A stretch of DNA of 12,965 bases from Lachnospiraceae bacterium (GTDB taxonomy: Bacteria > Bacillota > Clostridia > Lachnospirales > Lachnospiraceae): assembly GCA_017391545.1 (NCBI GenBank), contig JAFOYD010000165.1, forward strand, positions 1-12,965, read 5' to 3'. The position numbers and the translations under genes were made by a program. Below the pieces are notes generated by a model. It worked only from the letters and a program-made list of their open reading frames with translations. It did no database searches and had not been told where the DNA came from. The first letter of the stretch is position 1; each line of letters begins with the position of its first letter. This document shows, one piece after another, positions 1 through 7,057 of the stretch.

Positions 1-678
1 CTGAAGGTCTATCAGGAGCTGAACCAGTTCTTCTCTATTGAGACGAAGGAAGTCAACTATGATACGATCATGCAGGAGTTTCAGGATGGAAAGACCATCT
101 ATACGATTGCGACAAGCGATTGTATCAGAAGACTTGATGAAGCTGCTGCAAATGGTGAATTTGCCTATGAATATGGTATCGCACAATTGCCCGATATCAA
201 TCATGAGATGGCTACAAAGGGAATGTCTGTGACCAATGCACTGGTAATCAATGGGTATTCGTCACAGAAGGAATTAGCAGGACAGTTCATGGAATATCTG
301 GTTCGCAATGCCAGTGCTGACCTGTACCGAATGACAGGAAAACTGTCAGCAGTCACACAGGAACAGTATGAAGATGCGCATGAAGCTGCGTTTATGGCAA
401 ACTATGCAGAGTCTGTACCTGTCACGAAGATGCTCGAGGCAAGTAATTTCTGGGTTGAGCTTGAAATCTGCTTTGCCAAGGTATGGGATGGAGCGGATGC
501 CAATACGCAGATCAGGCAGCTTTCTGAGCAGATTAAGACACAGCTTGCAGGGGAGCCTGTAACGGAAGAACCATTAGAAGACCCGGAGGTAGAGCTTCTG
601 CCCGCTGTAGAATACGAGGAAGGAACCGGAGAAATGGATGTTGAGGAGCCGGGGACTTCTGAGACAACAACTGAATAA
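1..678 (+). CDS. ABC transporter extracellular substrate-binding protein, family 1 (maltose type), 3' end only
   Basis: This is the C-terminal 225 codons of a solute-binding protein. The frame is open from the first base, so the start and any lipoprotein signal lie outside the window. The match to family 1 (MalE-like) binding proteins rests on the order of the segments: a stretch around DGKTIYTIATSD, then a GMSVTNALVING strand-turn, then KELAGQFMEYLV, as in the second lobe of these proteins. Such proteins capture sugars or oligosaccharides outside the membrane and deliver them to an ABC permease. No permease or ATPase gene follows, so partners would have to be upstream or elsewhere. Odd feature: after the point where the family usually ends, about 40 residues (visible residues 184-225) form a very acidic Glu/Pro/Thr-rich tail. 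The sugar cannot be named. Confidence is good for the family and low for the substrate. Confidence 0.8.
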   Translation: MKVYQELNQFFSIETKEVNYDTIMQEFQDGKTIYTIATSDCIRRLDEAAANGEFAYEYGIAQLPDINHEMATKGMSVTNALVINGYSSQKELAGQFMEYLVRNASADLYRMTGKLSAVTQEQYEDAHEAAFMANYAESVPVTKMLEASNFWVELEICFAKVWDGADANTQIRQLSEQIKTQLAGEPVTEEPLEDPEVELLPAVEYEEGTGEMDVEEPGTSETTTE

Positions 679-706
679 ATTTGTGAAAAAAATCCAATCA
701 TATACC

Positions 707-712
707 TATAAT
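707..712 (+). promoter_or_regulatory. Possible -10 box for the YdcZ-like gene
   Basis: A perfect TATAAT sits 31 bases before the transporter start codon. The upstream -35 is weak: TTGTGA at 681-686 would need a 20-base spacer, and closer hexamers match poorly. A promoter here would uncouple the transporter from the binding-protein gene, but this is tentative. Confidence 0.35.
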
Positions 713-742
713 AATTCCCTAATAAAATGGAGGATAACAGAT

Positions 743-1171
743 ATGATTGGATTTTTCATTGCACTTCTATCAGGAGCGCTTATGAGCGTACAGGGCGTAT
801 TTAATACCAAGGTGACCGAAAACTCAAGTATGTGGGCCGCCAATGTGTTTGTGCAGTTCACGGCATTTATTGTCTGCTTTGTGGCATGGCTTTTTACAGA
901 CAGAACTTCGTTTCGTGAGGTGCTTGCGGTAGAGCCGAAATATTTTCTGTTTGGCGGTGTGATTGGCGCCTTTATCACACTGACAGTCATTAAGAGCATG
1001 GACAGCTTAGGCCCTGCAAAAGCAGTCATGCTCATCGTGATCTCACAGATTATCGTTGCCTATATCATAGAGCTTTTTGGCATGTTCGGCGTCGAAAAAC
1101 AGCCATTTAGCTGGAGAAAGGTGCTCGGGGCACTGGTGGCGATTGTGGGAGTCGTGCTTTTTAAGTGGTAG
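743..1171 (+). CDS. YdcZ/DUF606-type small membrane transporter (DMT superfamily)
   Basis: A 142-residue, almost entirely hydrophobic protein with four or five membrane helices (about residues 1-20, 32-51, 66-84, 91-113 and 124-141). It resembles the YdcZ/DUF606 family of drug/metabolite-type transporters. Supporting features are the N-terminal helix with G-x-x-x-x-x-Q-G followed by FNTKV, and the final helix of the form WRKVLGALVAIVGVVLF. The length is normal for this family, which is half the size of standard ten-helix EamA proteins, so it probably works as a dimer. The start was chosen at 743 because GGAGG (729-733) lies nine bases before it; the longer frame from 638 would overlap the previous gene and adds non-membrane residues. 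The transported compound is unknown. It lies 64 bases after the binding-protein gene, with no terminator in between. Confidence 0.82.
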   Translation: MIGFFIALLSGALMSVQGVFNTKVTENSSMWAANVFVQFTAFIVCFVAWLFTDRTSFREVLAVEPKYFLFGGVIGAFITLTVIKSMDSLGPAKAVMLIVISQIIVAYIIELFGMFGVEKQPFSWRKVLGALVAIVGVVLFKW

Positions 1172-1194
1172 CGTATTTATCATCTATAAGTAGC

Positions 1195-1223
1195 TTGACG
1201 TTTGCAGTGAAACGGCATATCAT
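1195..1223 (+). promoter_or_regulatory. Sigma-A-type promoter of the argC operon
   Basis: TTGACG (1195-1200) and TATCAT (1218-1223) are separated by 17 bases, each matching consensus at five of six positions. Transcription should start about 30 bases before argC. I see no convincing ArgR box nearby, so arginine repression of this copy is not supported by the sequence. Confidence 0.6.
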
Positions 1224-1261
1224 AAAGGATAGCAAACAAATTAGAGGATAAGGAGAAACAG

Positions 1262-2206
1262 ATGAAAAAGGTTTTTATTGACGGAAGTGAAGGAACGACG
1301 GGGCTTCGTATTTTTGAGCGCTTTGAGGGACGTGATGATATTGAAATTTTAAAAATACCATCAGAGCTCAGAAAGGACCCGGATGAGATCAGAAAATACA
1401 TCAATGCATCAGATATCACATTTCTTTGTCTGCCGGATGCAGCTGCAAGAGAGGCAGTGGCAATGGTAGAAAATGAGAATACGATTATTATCGATACATC
1501 GACAGCACATCGGACAGAGGAAGGCTGGGCATACGGCTATCCGGAGCTTTCAGCGGCACACAGAGAGGCAATCAGGACCGGAAAGCGAATTGCAGTGCCA
1601 GGCTGTTATGCCACAGGCTTTATCACCATTGCTTACCCGATGGTGGCAGAGGGAATCCTGCCAAAGGATTATCCTGTATCCGCATTTGCCATGTCAGGCT
1701 ACAGCGGAGCAGGCAAAAAGACAATAGCCGTATATGAGGCAGAGGGGCGCGACAAGGAGCTGGACGCGCCGAGAGAGTATGCGCTTTCGCAGAATCATAA
1801 GCACTTGAAGGAAATGCAGAAGATCACAGGACTTGACAAGATGCCACTCTTCTCACCACTCATCTGTGATTATTACAGTGGTATGGTAGTGACATTGCAG
1901 TTCTACACCGATCTGCTGAATGGAAAGCCGACACCGCAACAGGTACAGGAGATGTTTGCCAAGTATTACGAGGGCGAACAGTTCATCAAGGTCATGCCGT
2001 TTGGAAAGGAAGCAGATTACAATGGTTTCCTTGCAGGAAATACGTGCTCTGGCTGGGATGGCATCGAAATCTATGTGACAGGAAATGAGGACAGGCTGTT
2101 AGTGAGCACACGCTTTGATAACCTTGGAAAAGGTGCTTCCGGTGCAGCAGTCCAGTGTCTCAACATTATTCTTGGCTGTGATGAGAGTAAAGGATTGGTA
2201 TTATGA
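1262..2206 (+). CDS. argC: N-acetyl-gamma-glutamyl-phosphate reductase, short (uncommon) form
   Basis: The enzyme reduces N-acetyl-glutamyl phosphate to the semialdehyde with NADPH, the third step of arginine/ornithine synthesis in the cytoplasm. The 314-residue protein opens with the nucleotide-binding loop GSEGTTG (residues 8-14), then FLCLPDAAA (54-62), and carries the catalytic cysteine in VPGCYATG (Cys115). The length and the HRTEEGWAYG stretch fit the shorter ArgC subfamily (the TIGR01851 'uncommon form') rather than the roughly 345-residue common form. AAGGAG (1250-1255) lies six bases before the ATG. It is the first gene of a tight operon: its last four bases are shared with the methyltransferase gene (ATGA). 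No other arginine gene is visible, so it may be a second copy or an isolated member of a scattered pathway. The family call is firm; the subfamily is recognised from memory. Confidence 0.93.
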   Translation: MKKVFIDGSEGTTGLRIFERFEGRDDIEILKIPSELRKDPDEIRKYINASDITFLCLPDAAAREAVAMVENENTIIIDTSTAHRTEEGWAYGYPELSAAHREAIRTGKRIAVPGCYATGFITIAYPMVAEGILPKDYPVSAFAMSGYSGAGKKTIAVYEAEGRDKELDAPREYALSQNHKHLKEMQKITGLDKMPLFSPLICDYYSGMVVTLQFYTDLLNGKPTPQQVQEMFAKYYEGEQFIKVMPFGKEADYNGFLAGNTCSGWDGIEIYVTGNEDRLLVSTRFDNLGKGASGAAVQCLNIILGCDESKGLVL

Positions 2207-3606
2207 TAAATCTACCGCAGGATTTTGCAAACAGGATGCAGGATATGCTGAAAGAAGCGTATCCTGCTTTCCTGCTTAGTTATGAAAAAGAAAAATATCA
2301 GGCACTTAGGGTGAATGCACTGAAAGGAACAACGGAAGAATTTCTCGAAAAAGCACCATTTTCCGGCTTGCAGGCAGTTCCATGGGAGAAAAGAGGCTTT
2401 TACTATGACAGTAAAAGTCAGCCGGGAAAACACCCGCTCCATGAGGCTGGGGTGTACTACATACAGGAGCCAAGTGCCATGTATCCGGCGGCATGCTTAG
2501 AGGCAAAGCCGGGAGAACGTGTCCTTGATTTGTGCGCTGCACCCGGAGGAAAAACGACGCAGATTGCCTCGTATATGCAGAATGAAGGGATTCTTGTATG
2601 CAATGAGATTCATCCGGCAAGGGCAAAAATCCTGTCTGAGAATGTGGAACGTATGGGAATCCGCAATGCGCTTGTCACCAACGAGACGCCACAGCATCTT
2701 TCGGAAGTGTTTGACGAATATTTTGATCGTATCCTTGTGGATGCCCCCTGCTCCGGTGAGGGAATGTTTCGAAAGAATGAGGAGGCATGTGATGAGTGGA
2801 GCCTTGAAAATGTACAGCTTTGTGCTGCGAGACAGGATGAGATTCTCGATTGTGCTGATGTGATGCTTCGTCCAGGCGGGAGACTTGTATATTCCACCTG
2901 TACCTTTGCACCGGCGGAGAATGAAGGAAGTGTCGCAAGATTTTTAGAACGCCACCCAGCGTATCGAATCGTAGAGACACAGGTGTATGATGGAATGACA
3001 CAGGGCGTACCGGCGTGGGCGTATTATGGTGAAAATAACAGTGGGATGGATGATTTGAAGCATACTGTCAGACTGTTTCCACACCTGATCAATGGAGAAG
3101 GGCATTACCTGGCTGTACTTGAAAAAGCTGGCGAGGTGCCGGAAGGCTATCAGGGCTATCTGGCAAATGGCACACAAAAAGGAATCAGCATCAAGGAGGC
3201 AAAGGAGCTGCAGCAATTCTGTGAGGAAACATTGAAGACAGAGCTTTTGGAGGGCTGTGAGGATTGCCTGCTTTTGTTTGGAGAGCAGCTTTATCTCATG
3301 CCAAAGGATATGCCGTCAGTGAAAAAACTAAAGGTGCTTCGTCCGGGACTTCATCTGGGAACACTCAAGAAAAAACGTTTTGAACCTTCCCATGCATTGG
3401 CGCTGGCACTTTCGACAAAGGATGCAAAGCATTCCATGGAGCTTTCAAACGATGCTGATGCGCGGGCATACTTAAGTGGAATGACGCTAAATTATGATGG
3501 GGAAAAGGGATGGTATCTGATGACTTATAAAGGCTACAGCATAGGATGGGGAAAGCTTGCCGGACAGGTCATGAAGAATCACTACCCAAAGGGATTACGC
3601 AAATGA
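2203..3606 (+). CDS. rsmF: RsmF/NOL1-NOP2-Sun family rRNA cytosine-C5 methyltransferase
   Basis: A 467-residue S-adenosylmethionine-dependent RNA m5C methyltransferase. Motif I is VLDLCAAPGGKTTQ (residues 107-120), which binds the cofactor. Motif IV is VDAPCSGEG with Cys183, and motif VI is YSTCTFAPAEN with Cys233. These are the two conserved cysteines of the family, used for nucleophilic attack and product release. The region after about residue 310 resembles the extra C-terminal RNA-binding (PUA-like) part of YebU/RsmF proteins, containing LRPGLHLGTLKKKRFEPSHA and ending near WGKLAGQVMKNHYPKGLRK. The total length fits that subfamily. The target is presumably 16S rRNA, but the exact cytosine cannot be read from sequence. 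The ATG overlaps the argC stop, with AAAGGA eight bases upstream, suggesting coupled translation. The next gene also overlaps by four bases. Confidence 0.92.
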   Translation: MINLPQDFANRMQDMLKEAYPAFLLSYEKEKYQALRVNALKGTTEEFLEKAPFSGLQAVPWEKRGFYYDSKSQPGKHPLHEAGVYYIQEPSAMYPAACLEAKPGERVLDLCAAPGGKTTQIASYMQNEGILVCNEIHPARAKILSENVERMGIRNALVTNETPQHLSEVFDEYFDRILVDAPCSGEGMFRKNEEACDEWSLENVQLCAARQDEILDCADVMLRPGGRLVYSTCTFAPAENEGSVARFLERHPAYRIVETQVYDGMTQGVPAWAYYGENNSGMDDLKHTVRLFPHLINGEGHYLAVLEKAGEVPEGYQGYLANGTQKGISIKEAKELQQFCEETLKTELLEGCEDCLLLFGEQLYLMPKDMPSVKKLKVLRPGLHLGTLKKKRFEPSHALALALSTKDAKHSMELSNDADARAYLSGMTLNYDGEKGWYLMTYKGYSIGWGKLAGQVMKNHYPKGLRK

Positions 3607-4952
3607 AAAAGAAATATGAAATTGATATGTGCAGCGGTTCCGTATTTCGGAAAATGCTGCTTTTCGCCATACCGCTGATGTGTTCAAGCATTCTTCAATT
3701 ATTGTTCAATGCGGCGGATATCGTTGTCGTAGGTCGTTTTGCCGGGGATAATGCATTGGCGGCCGTTGGTTCGAATACTGCTCTGATCAATCTGTTTACG
3801 AATCTTTTTATCGGACTGTCCGTAGGTACGAATGTACTTACAGCCCAGTATTATGGTGCGAAAAAGGAGGCCGATCTTAGGGAAACGGTACATACCTCAA
3901 TGCTGCTAAGTATATATAGTGGTGTGATTTTGACAATCGTGGGTGTTGTTGGAGCACGATTCCTTTTGGAGCTGATGAAAGCCCCGTCAGAGGTCATTGG
4001 CCTGGCAGCGCTGTATCTTCGGATTTTGTTTCTTGGCATGCCTTCCATGATGGTCTATAACTTTGGAAGCGCAATTCTTCGGGCAGTCGGGGATACGAAA
4101 AGGCCGCTGTATTATCTGCTTGGCGCAGGCATCATCAATGTGATCTTAAACCTGTTTTTTGTCATTATCTGTCAGATGGGTGTAGCCGGAGTAGGGCTGG
4201 CCACCGTCATCTCACAGACCATATCGGCAGCACTGGTGGTAAGATGCCTGATGAAGGAGCAGGGTGGTATTCAACTGGAACTAAAGGCGCTTTCCATTTC
4301 AAAGGATAAGCTTGCTAAAATTCTGAAGATTGGGCTTCCGGCAGGATTTCAGGGCACTGTGTTTTCACTGTCAAACGTCGTGATTCAGTCGGCAGTAAAT
4401 TCTTTTGGCCCGATTGCGGTAGCAGGCAACTCTGCAGCATCCAATATTGAGGGCTTTGTCTATATGGCAATGAACACTTTTTATCAGGCAACAATATCTT
4501 TTACGAGCCAGAACTTTGGGGCAAAGGAATATAAACGGATCTACAAAATACTGGCAGCCGGAGAGATTTATGTGATTGCAACGGGTGTCATATTGGGAAA
4601 CCTGGCAGTATTTTTCGGGGAAAGTCTGCTGCGTATGTACTCATCGAACGCAGAGGTCATTGCGGCAGGCATGGCGAGACTGAGGATTATCTGCACGATA
4701 TATGCGCTTTGTGGCATTATGGATGTGCTTGTGGGTGCACTGCGCGGAATCGGATATTCTGTGATTCCAATGATTGTGTCGCTTGTCGGAGCGTGTGGGC
4801 TGCGGCTTGTATGGATTGCGACCGTATTTCAGCTTCCGCAGTATCACAGCCTTACAACAGTCTATCTGTCTTATCCGATCACGTGGACGATTACGCTTAC
4901 GGTACATGCAGTGACGTTTGCATTAGCGGCGCGAAAAGTATTAAGAGAGTGA
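3603..4952 (+). CDS. MATE family multidrug/sodium antiporter
   Basis: A 449-residue integral membrane protein with about twelve helices in two similar halves, the normal size for a MATE efflux pump that exports organic cations or toxins in exchange for Na+ or H+. Typical sequences are FNAADIVVVGRFAG (35-48) in helix 1-2, the loop GAKKEADL (85-92), and AILRAVGDTKRPL (157-169), with a matching ALRGIGYS stretch in the second half. Start: the frame is open from an ATG at 3546, but that lies deep inside the upstream gene. The ATG at 3603 overlaps its stop as ATGA and has AAAGGG nine bases before it, so it is preferred. It is the last gene of the argC operon and is closed by a strong terminator. 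The substrate is unknown. There is no obvious biochemical link to its operon partners. Confidence 0.93.
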   Translation: MKKKYEIDMCSGSVFRKMLLFAIPLMCSSILQLLFNAADIVVVGRFAGDNALAAVGSNTALINLFTNLFIGLSVGTNVLTAQYYGAKKEADLRETVHTSMLLSIYSGVILTIVGVVGARFLLELMKAPSEVIGLAALYLRILFLGMPSMMVYNFGSAILRAVGDTKRPLYYLLGAGIINVILNLFFVIICQMGVAGVGLATVISQTISAALVVRCLMKEQGGIQLELKALSISKDKLAKILKIGLPAGFQGTVFSLSNVVIQSAVNSFGPIAVAGNSAASNIEGFVYMAMNTFYQATISFTSQNFGAKEYKRIYKILAAGEIYVIATGVILGNLAVFFGESLLRMYSSNAEVIAAGMARLRIICTIYALCGIMDVLVGALRGIGYSVIPMIVSLVGACGLRLVWIATVFQLPQYHSLTTVYLSYPITWTITLTVHAVTFALAARKVLRE

Positions 4953-4957
4953 AGTAT

Positions 4958-4989
4958 AAAAATAAAGCGGTGCAGCGCTTTATTTTTTT
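4958..4989 (+). terminator. Rho-independent terminator of the argC-rsmF-MATE operon
   Basis: A perfect 12-base-pair stem (arms 4958-4969 and 4976-4987, GCG/CGC at its top) with a six-base loop, ending in a run of seven T (4983-4989). It begins six bases after the MATE stop codon. Confidence 0.9.
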
Positions 4990-5000
4990 ATATGATTGAA

Positions 5001-5029
5001 TTGACTAAAAATTGATTACATAATATAAT
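5001..5029 (+). promoter_or_regulatory. Strong sigma-A promoter of the coiled-coil gene pair
   Basis: TTGACT (5001-5006) and a perfect TATAAT (5024-5029) have an ideal 17-base spacer, directly after the previous terminator. It predicts a leader of roughly 95 bases before the first gene. This is the best promoter in the window and suggests high constitutive expression unless the leader is regulated. Confidence 0.8.
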
Positions 5030-5110
5030 TAATGTATGATTTATTAGAAAATATGGCAGAAAAAGTGTGACGAAACCAAAAAAGTTTAGGAAGACGCAAG
5101 GCAATGTTAT

Positions 5111-5115
5111 GGAGG
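5111..5115 (+). promoter_or_regulatory. Distant ribosome binding site of the coiled-coil gene
   Basis: GGAGG lies 15 bases before the ATG at 5131, farther than the usual 5-10. An in-frame stop (TAG, 5122-5124) rules out any earlier start, and no closer Shine-Dalgarno is seen. The first ATG remains the best choice, though translation may be less efficient, or an internal ATG may be used. Confidence 0.45.
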
Positions 5116-5130
5116 TTACAATAGATACAT

Positions 5131-6207
5131 ATGACGTTAGAAATGTTGTTAGAAAATCGGTTTCAGTGGCAGAATAATACAATAGAGCGTATGGAGAAGC
5201 AGTTAAGCTGCAGGTCTGAAGGTTTTAGGATCTCAGAACAATACAAACAACAGGGAAATAGGGCAGATATGACTCTTGAAAATATCATTGCCACGATGAA
5301 TGCTGATTCCGATGAATATGCCAGACAGCAGATTACGGCGATTGATGAAAAAATTCAGGAGATACAGGAACAGATCAAAGCTGTAGAGGTAGAAATCGAA
5401 GAAAGAGAAAAGCTGATTCCAGAGTATGATTGTATGCTTGCAAACAACAAAGAGGCTGTTGAAAAATATTGTTATGTCAGAGATTCCAAGATTCATTTTC
5501 CCATAAAAGAATACAAAAACAGGTTTATCAAATCCATGGATGGGTATCTTGGTGGGAAAAGAAGGGATGCCGGTAAAATGCTGTCAGGAATCTGTGAGAA
5601 TCAGATTATGATGTATATTTCAGACGCATTACAGCAGACGATCAGTGGTTACATCGGCATGGAAAACTGTGAGCAGCTATATCAGGCCATCATTGATGAT
5701 ATTCCGATTGATGCAGAACTTGAGAAGATCGTATCTCCTGCAGGGTGGCTTTCGATGTTTGATAAAGTCTATCGAATCAAATGCAGTTTCATGGCAGAAG
5801 AACTGTTTGTACGTATCGAGAAAAAACTCAACAGCATCTACAAGACGAAAAAAACGGAATATCTAAAACAAAATAAAAAAATCAAGGATGAATATGACAA
5901 ATATTCGCAATTGCGAAAACAGTGTAACCAGGATACAGAACAGGGCAGAAATGAGATTGCGAGACTGAATGAAGCATTGCAGGATGCATTGGAAGAACGT
6001 TTGATACTGGCAAAGAACCGGGAAAAGGATCAGGAATGGCTGAAAAATTATGCTGCAATTTCATCTGAGGAATTTACAAAGCAGAAAGATCAATTGCTGG
6101 ATCAACTAGACAGTCTTCCGCCAGATGAGAAGGTCAGTACCCTTTTGTTCATCGCCCTGCTTGAGAAGGATTTTAATAATATCATCGGAAATGAGGTTGT
6201 GTGTTAA
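5131..6207 (+). CDS. Uncharacterised soluble coiled-coil protein, first gene of a two-gene module
   Basis: I do not recognise this 358-residue protein. It has no signal peptide and no membrane helix, so it should be cytoplasmic. Two long charged heptad-like helical stretches are visible, at about residues 68-98 (DEKIQEIQEQIKAVEVEIEE) and 226-325. They flank a less charged central region (about 115-220) that could be globular (KIHFPIKEYKNRF, then SPAGWLSMFDKVY). The C-terminus (331-358) is hydrophobic and then ends in VVC. I see no Walker, nuclease or other catalytic motif. The start at 5131 is the first possible ATG after an in-frame stop; alternatives are the ATG at 5143 or at 5269. The gene follows a near-consensus promoter and its stop overlaps the ATG of the next gene (TAATG), so the two products are probably made together and may interact. 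Function is unknown. Confidence 0.8.
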   Translation: MTLEMLLENRFQWQNNTIERMEKQLSCRSEGFRISEQYKQQGNRADMTLENIIATMNADSDEYARQQITAIDEKIQEIQEQIKAVEVEIEEREKLIPEYDCMLANNKEAVEKYCYVRDSKIHFPIKEYKNRFIKSMDGYLGGKRRDAGKMLSGICENQIMMYISDALQQTISGYIGMENCEQLYQAIIDDIPIDAELEKIVSPAGWLSMFDKVYRIKCSFMAEELFVRIEKKLNSIYKTKKTEYLKQNKKIKDEYDKYSQLRKQCNQDTEQGRNEIARLNEALQDALEERLILAKNREKDQEWLKNYAAISSEEFTKQKDQLLDQLDSLPPDEKVSTLLFIALLEKDFNNIIGNEVVC

Positions 6208-6965
6208 TGGAAAATAGTGTTACAAATGAACTTGATGTACTCTTTAATGAACTGATTGTATCAAAAATTACAGAGAAAATGGATGATTCGCTTTCGACTG
6301 CAGTGAATGAATTGAAACAGATCGCAGCGCAGAATGGTTCAATGTCATCGGAATCAATAGTAAATGAACTGGAGCAGTGTCTTGAGGATGTCCTGTCAAA
6401 CGGAAATATGGAGGTCTCCTTTGGCGCTTATGTAGATCTGCAGTTTGGAATGCTCAACAAAAAGCTAGATGAATGTAAAAATGAGTGTAAGATCTGTGAA
6501 GAGAAGGTATCTGAAGTAACAAGTGATCTGGGTGATAAAATAGCAGCCCTGCAGCAGTTCGGGCGTAAATTAGACCAAATCATGCCACAGGTCTCTGCCC
6601 TGATCGAAGACGAGAAGAAACTGATTGCAGAAGGAAATGAGGATCTTTGCAAAAAACTGGAATATGCCAACTCTCTTGAAAAGGCAAGTATCATGAGAAA
6701 TGGTGAAAATATGAGCGCATTGAAAGAAGAACTGGAAAAATTGAAGCATACATCGGATAATGCGCTGGTTCTCGAAAGATTAGAGGAACACAGAAAAAAA
6801 CTGAACGCCATATCTGACGAAAATACCCTGACTGCCATTCAGGAAGTAAAACAATTGGAGAAGAAGCATTATGCGCAGCAGTCCAAACTAAATGTTGTGC
6901 TGGTAGTGACTAATATTGTATCCCTGCTTGGCATTGCAGCGATGATCGTTATGAAGTTTCTGTAA
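6207..6965 (+). CDS. Uncharacterised coiled-coil protein with a C-terminal membrane anchor
   Basis: A 252-residue protein I cannot assign to a family. Residues 1-225 are hydrophilic and mostly helical, with coiled-coil character at about 84-160 and 165-222 and several cysteines clustered at 90-97 (CKNECKIC). Residues 228-249 form one hydrophobic helix (LNVVLVVTNIVSLLGIAAM), followed only by KFL, so this is a tail-anchored protein with its bulk in the cytoplasm. Start: a GTG at 6201 is in frame, but the ATG at 6207 has GAGGT nine bases before it and overlaps the preceding TAA by one base, so it is preferred. It is translationally coupled to the soluble coiled-coil protein and could recruit it to the membrane; that is inference. 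The CxxxCxxC spacing might bind metal or be chance. Confidence 0.8.
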   Translation: MENSVTNELDVLFNELIVSKITEKMDDSLSTAVNELKQIAAQNGSMSSESIVNELEQCLEDVLSNGNMEVSFGAYVDLQFGMLNKKLDECKNECKICEEKVSEVTSDLGDKIAALQQFGRKLDQIMPQVSALIEDEKKLIAEGNEDLCKKLEYANSLEKASIMRNGENMSALKEELEKLKHTSDNALVLERLEEHRKKLNAISDENTLTAIQEVKQLEKKHYAQQSKLNVVLVVTNIVSLLGIAAMIVMKFL

Positions 6966-6972
6966 CCAATAG

Positions 6973-7001
6973 TAGACTTTTGCACTTTAATGTGTTAAAA
7001 T
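6973..7001 (+). promoter_or_regulatory. Promoter of the DRE-TIM aldolase-like gene
   Basis: TAGACT (6973-6978) and TAAAAT (6996-7001) are 17 bases apart, and TG precedes the -10 as in extended -10 promoters. No terminator is seen after the previous gene, so read-through from the coiled-coil pair could add transcripts. Confidence 0.55.
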
Positions 7002-7057
7002 GTGTAAAGGTTATGGAAATTACATGTTCCAAATAAACGACATAGGAGTATATGAAA

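Noticed and set aside
638..742. Upstream start for the YdcZ-like gene
   Set aside because: The extra 35 residues are polar and overlap the binding-protein gene, while the ATG at 743 has GGAGG at nine bases and begins directly in the first membrane helix.
3546..3605. Upstream start for the MATE gene
   Set aside because: It would overlap the methyltransferase by about 60 bases and adds a polar stretch not expected before MATE helix 1. The ATGA-overlap start has a spaced ribosome binding site.
5068..5120. Possible c-di-GMP-I (GEMM) riboswitch in the leader of the coiled-coil gene
   Set aside because: CGAAACC and GACGCAAGG recall pieces of the GEMM core, but the flanking stems and the second tetraloop-receptor half do not form, and there is no room before the start codon. 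Treated as chance.
5131..5330. Internal repeat in the soluble coiled-coil protein (MTLE at residues 1 and 47)
   Set aside because: The similarity fades after four residues, so it is not a real duplication.
6428..6838. 136-codon minus-strand frame, Ser/Phe/Leu-rich
   Set aside because: Its composition is what the antisense of a Glu/Lys-rich coiled-coil gene gives. It has no independent support.
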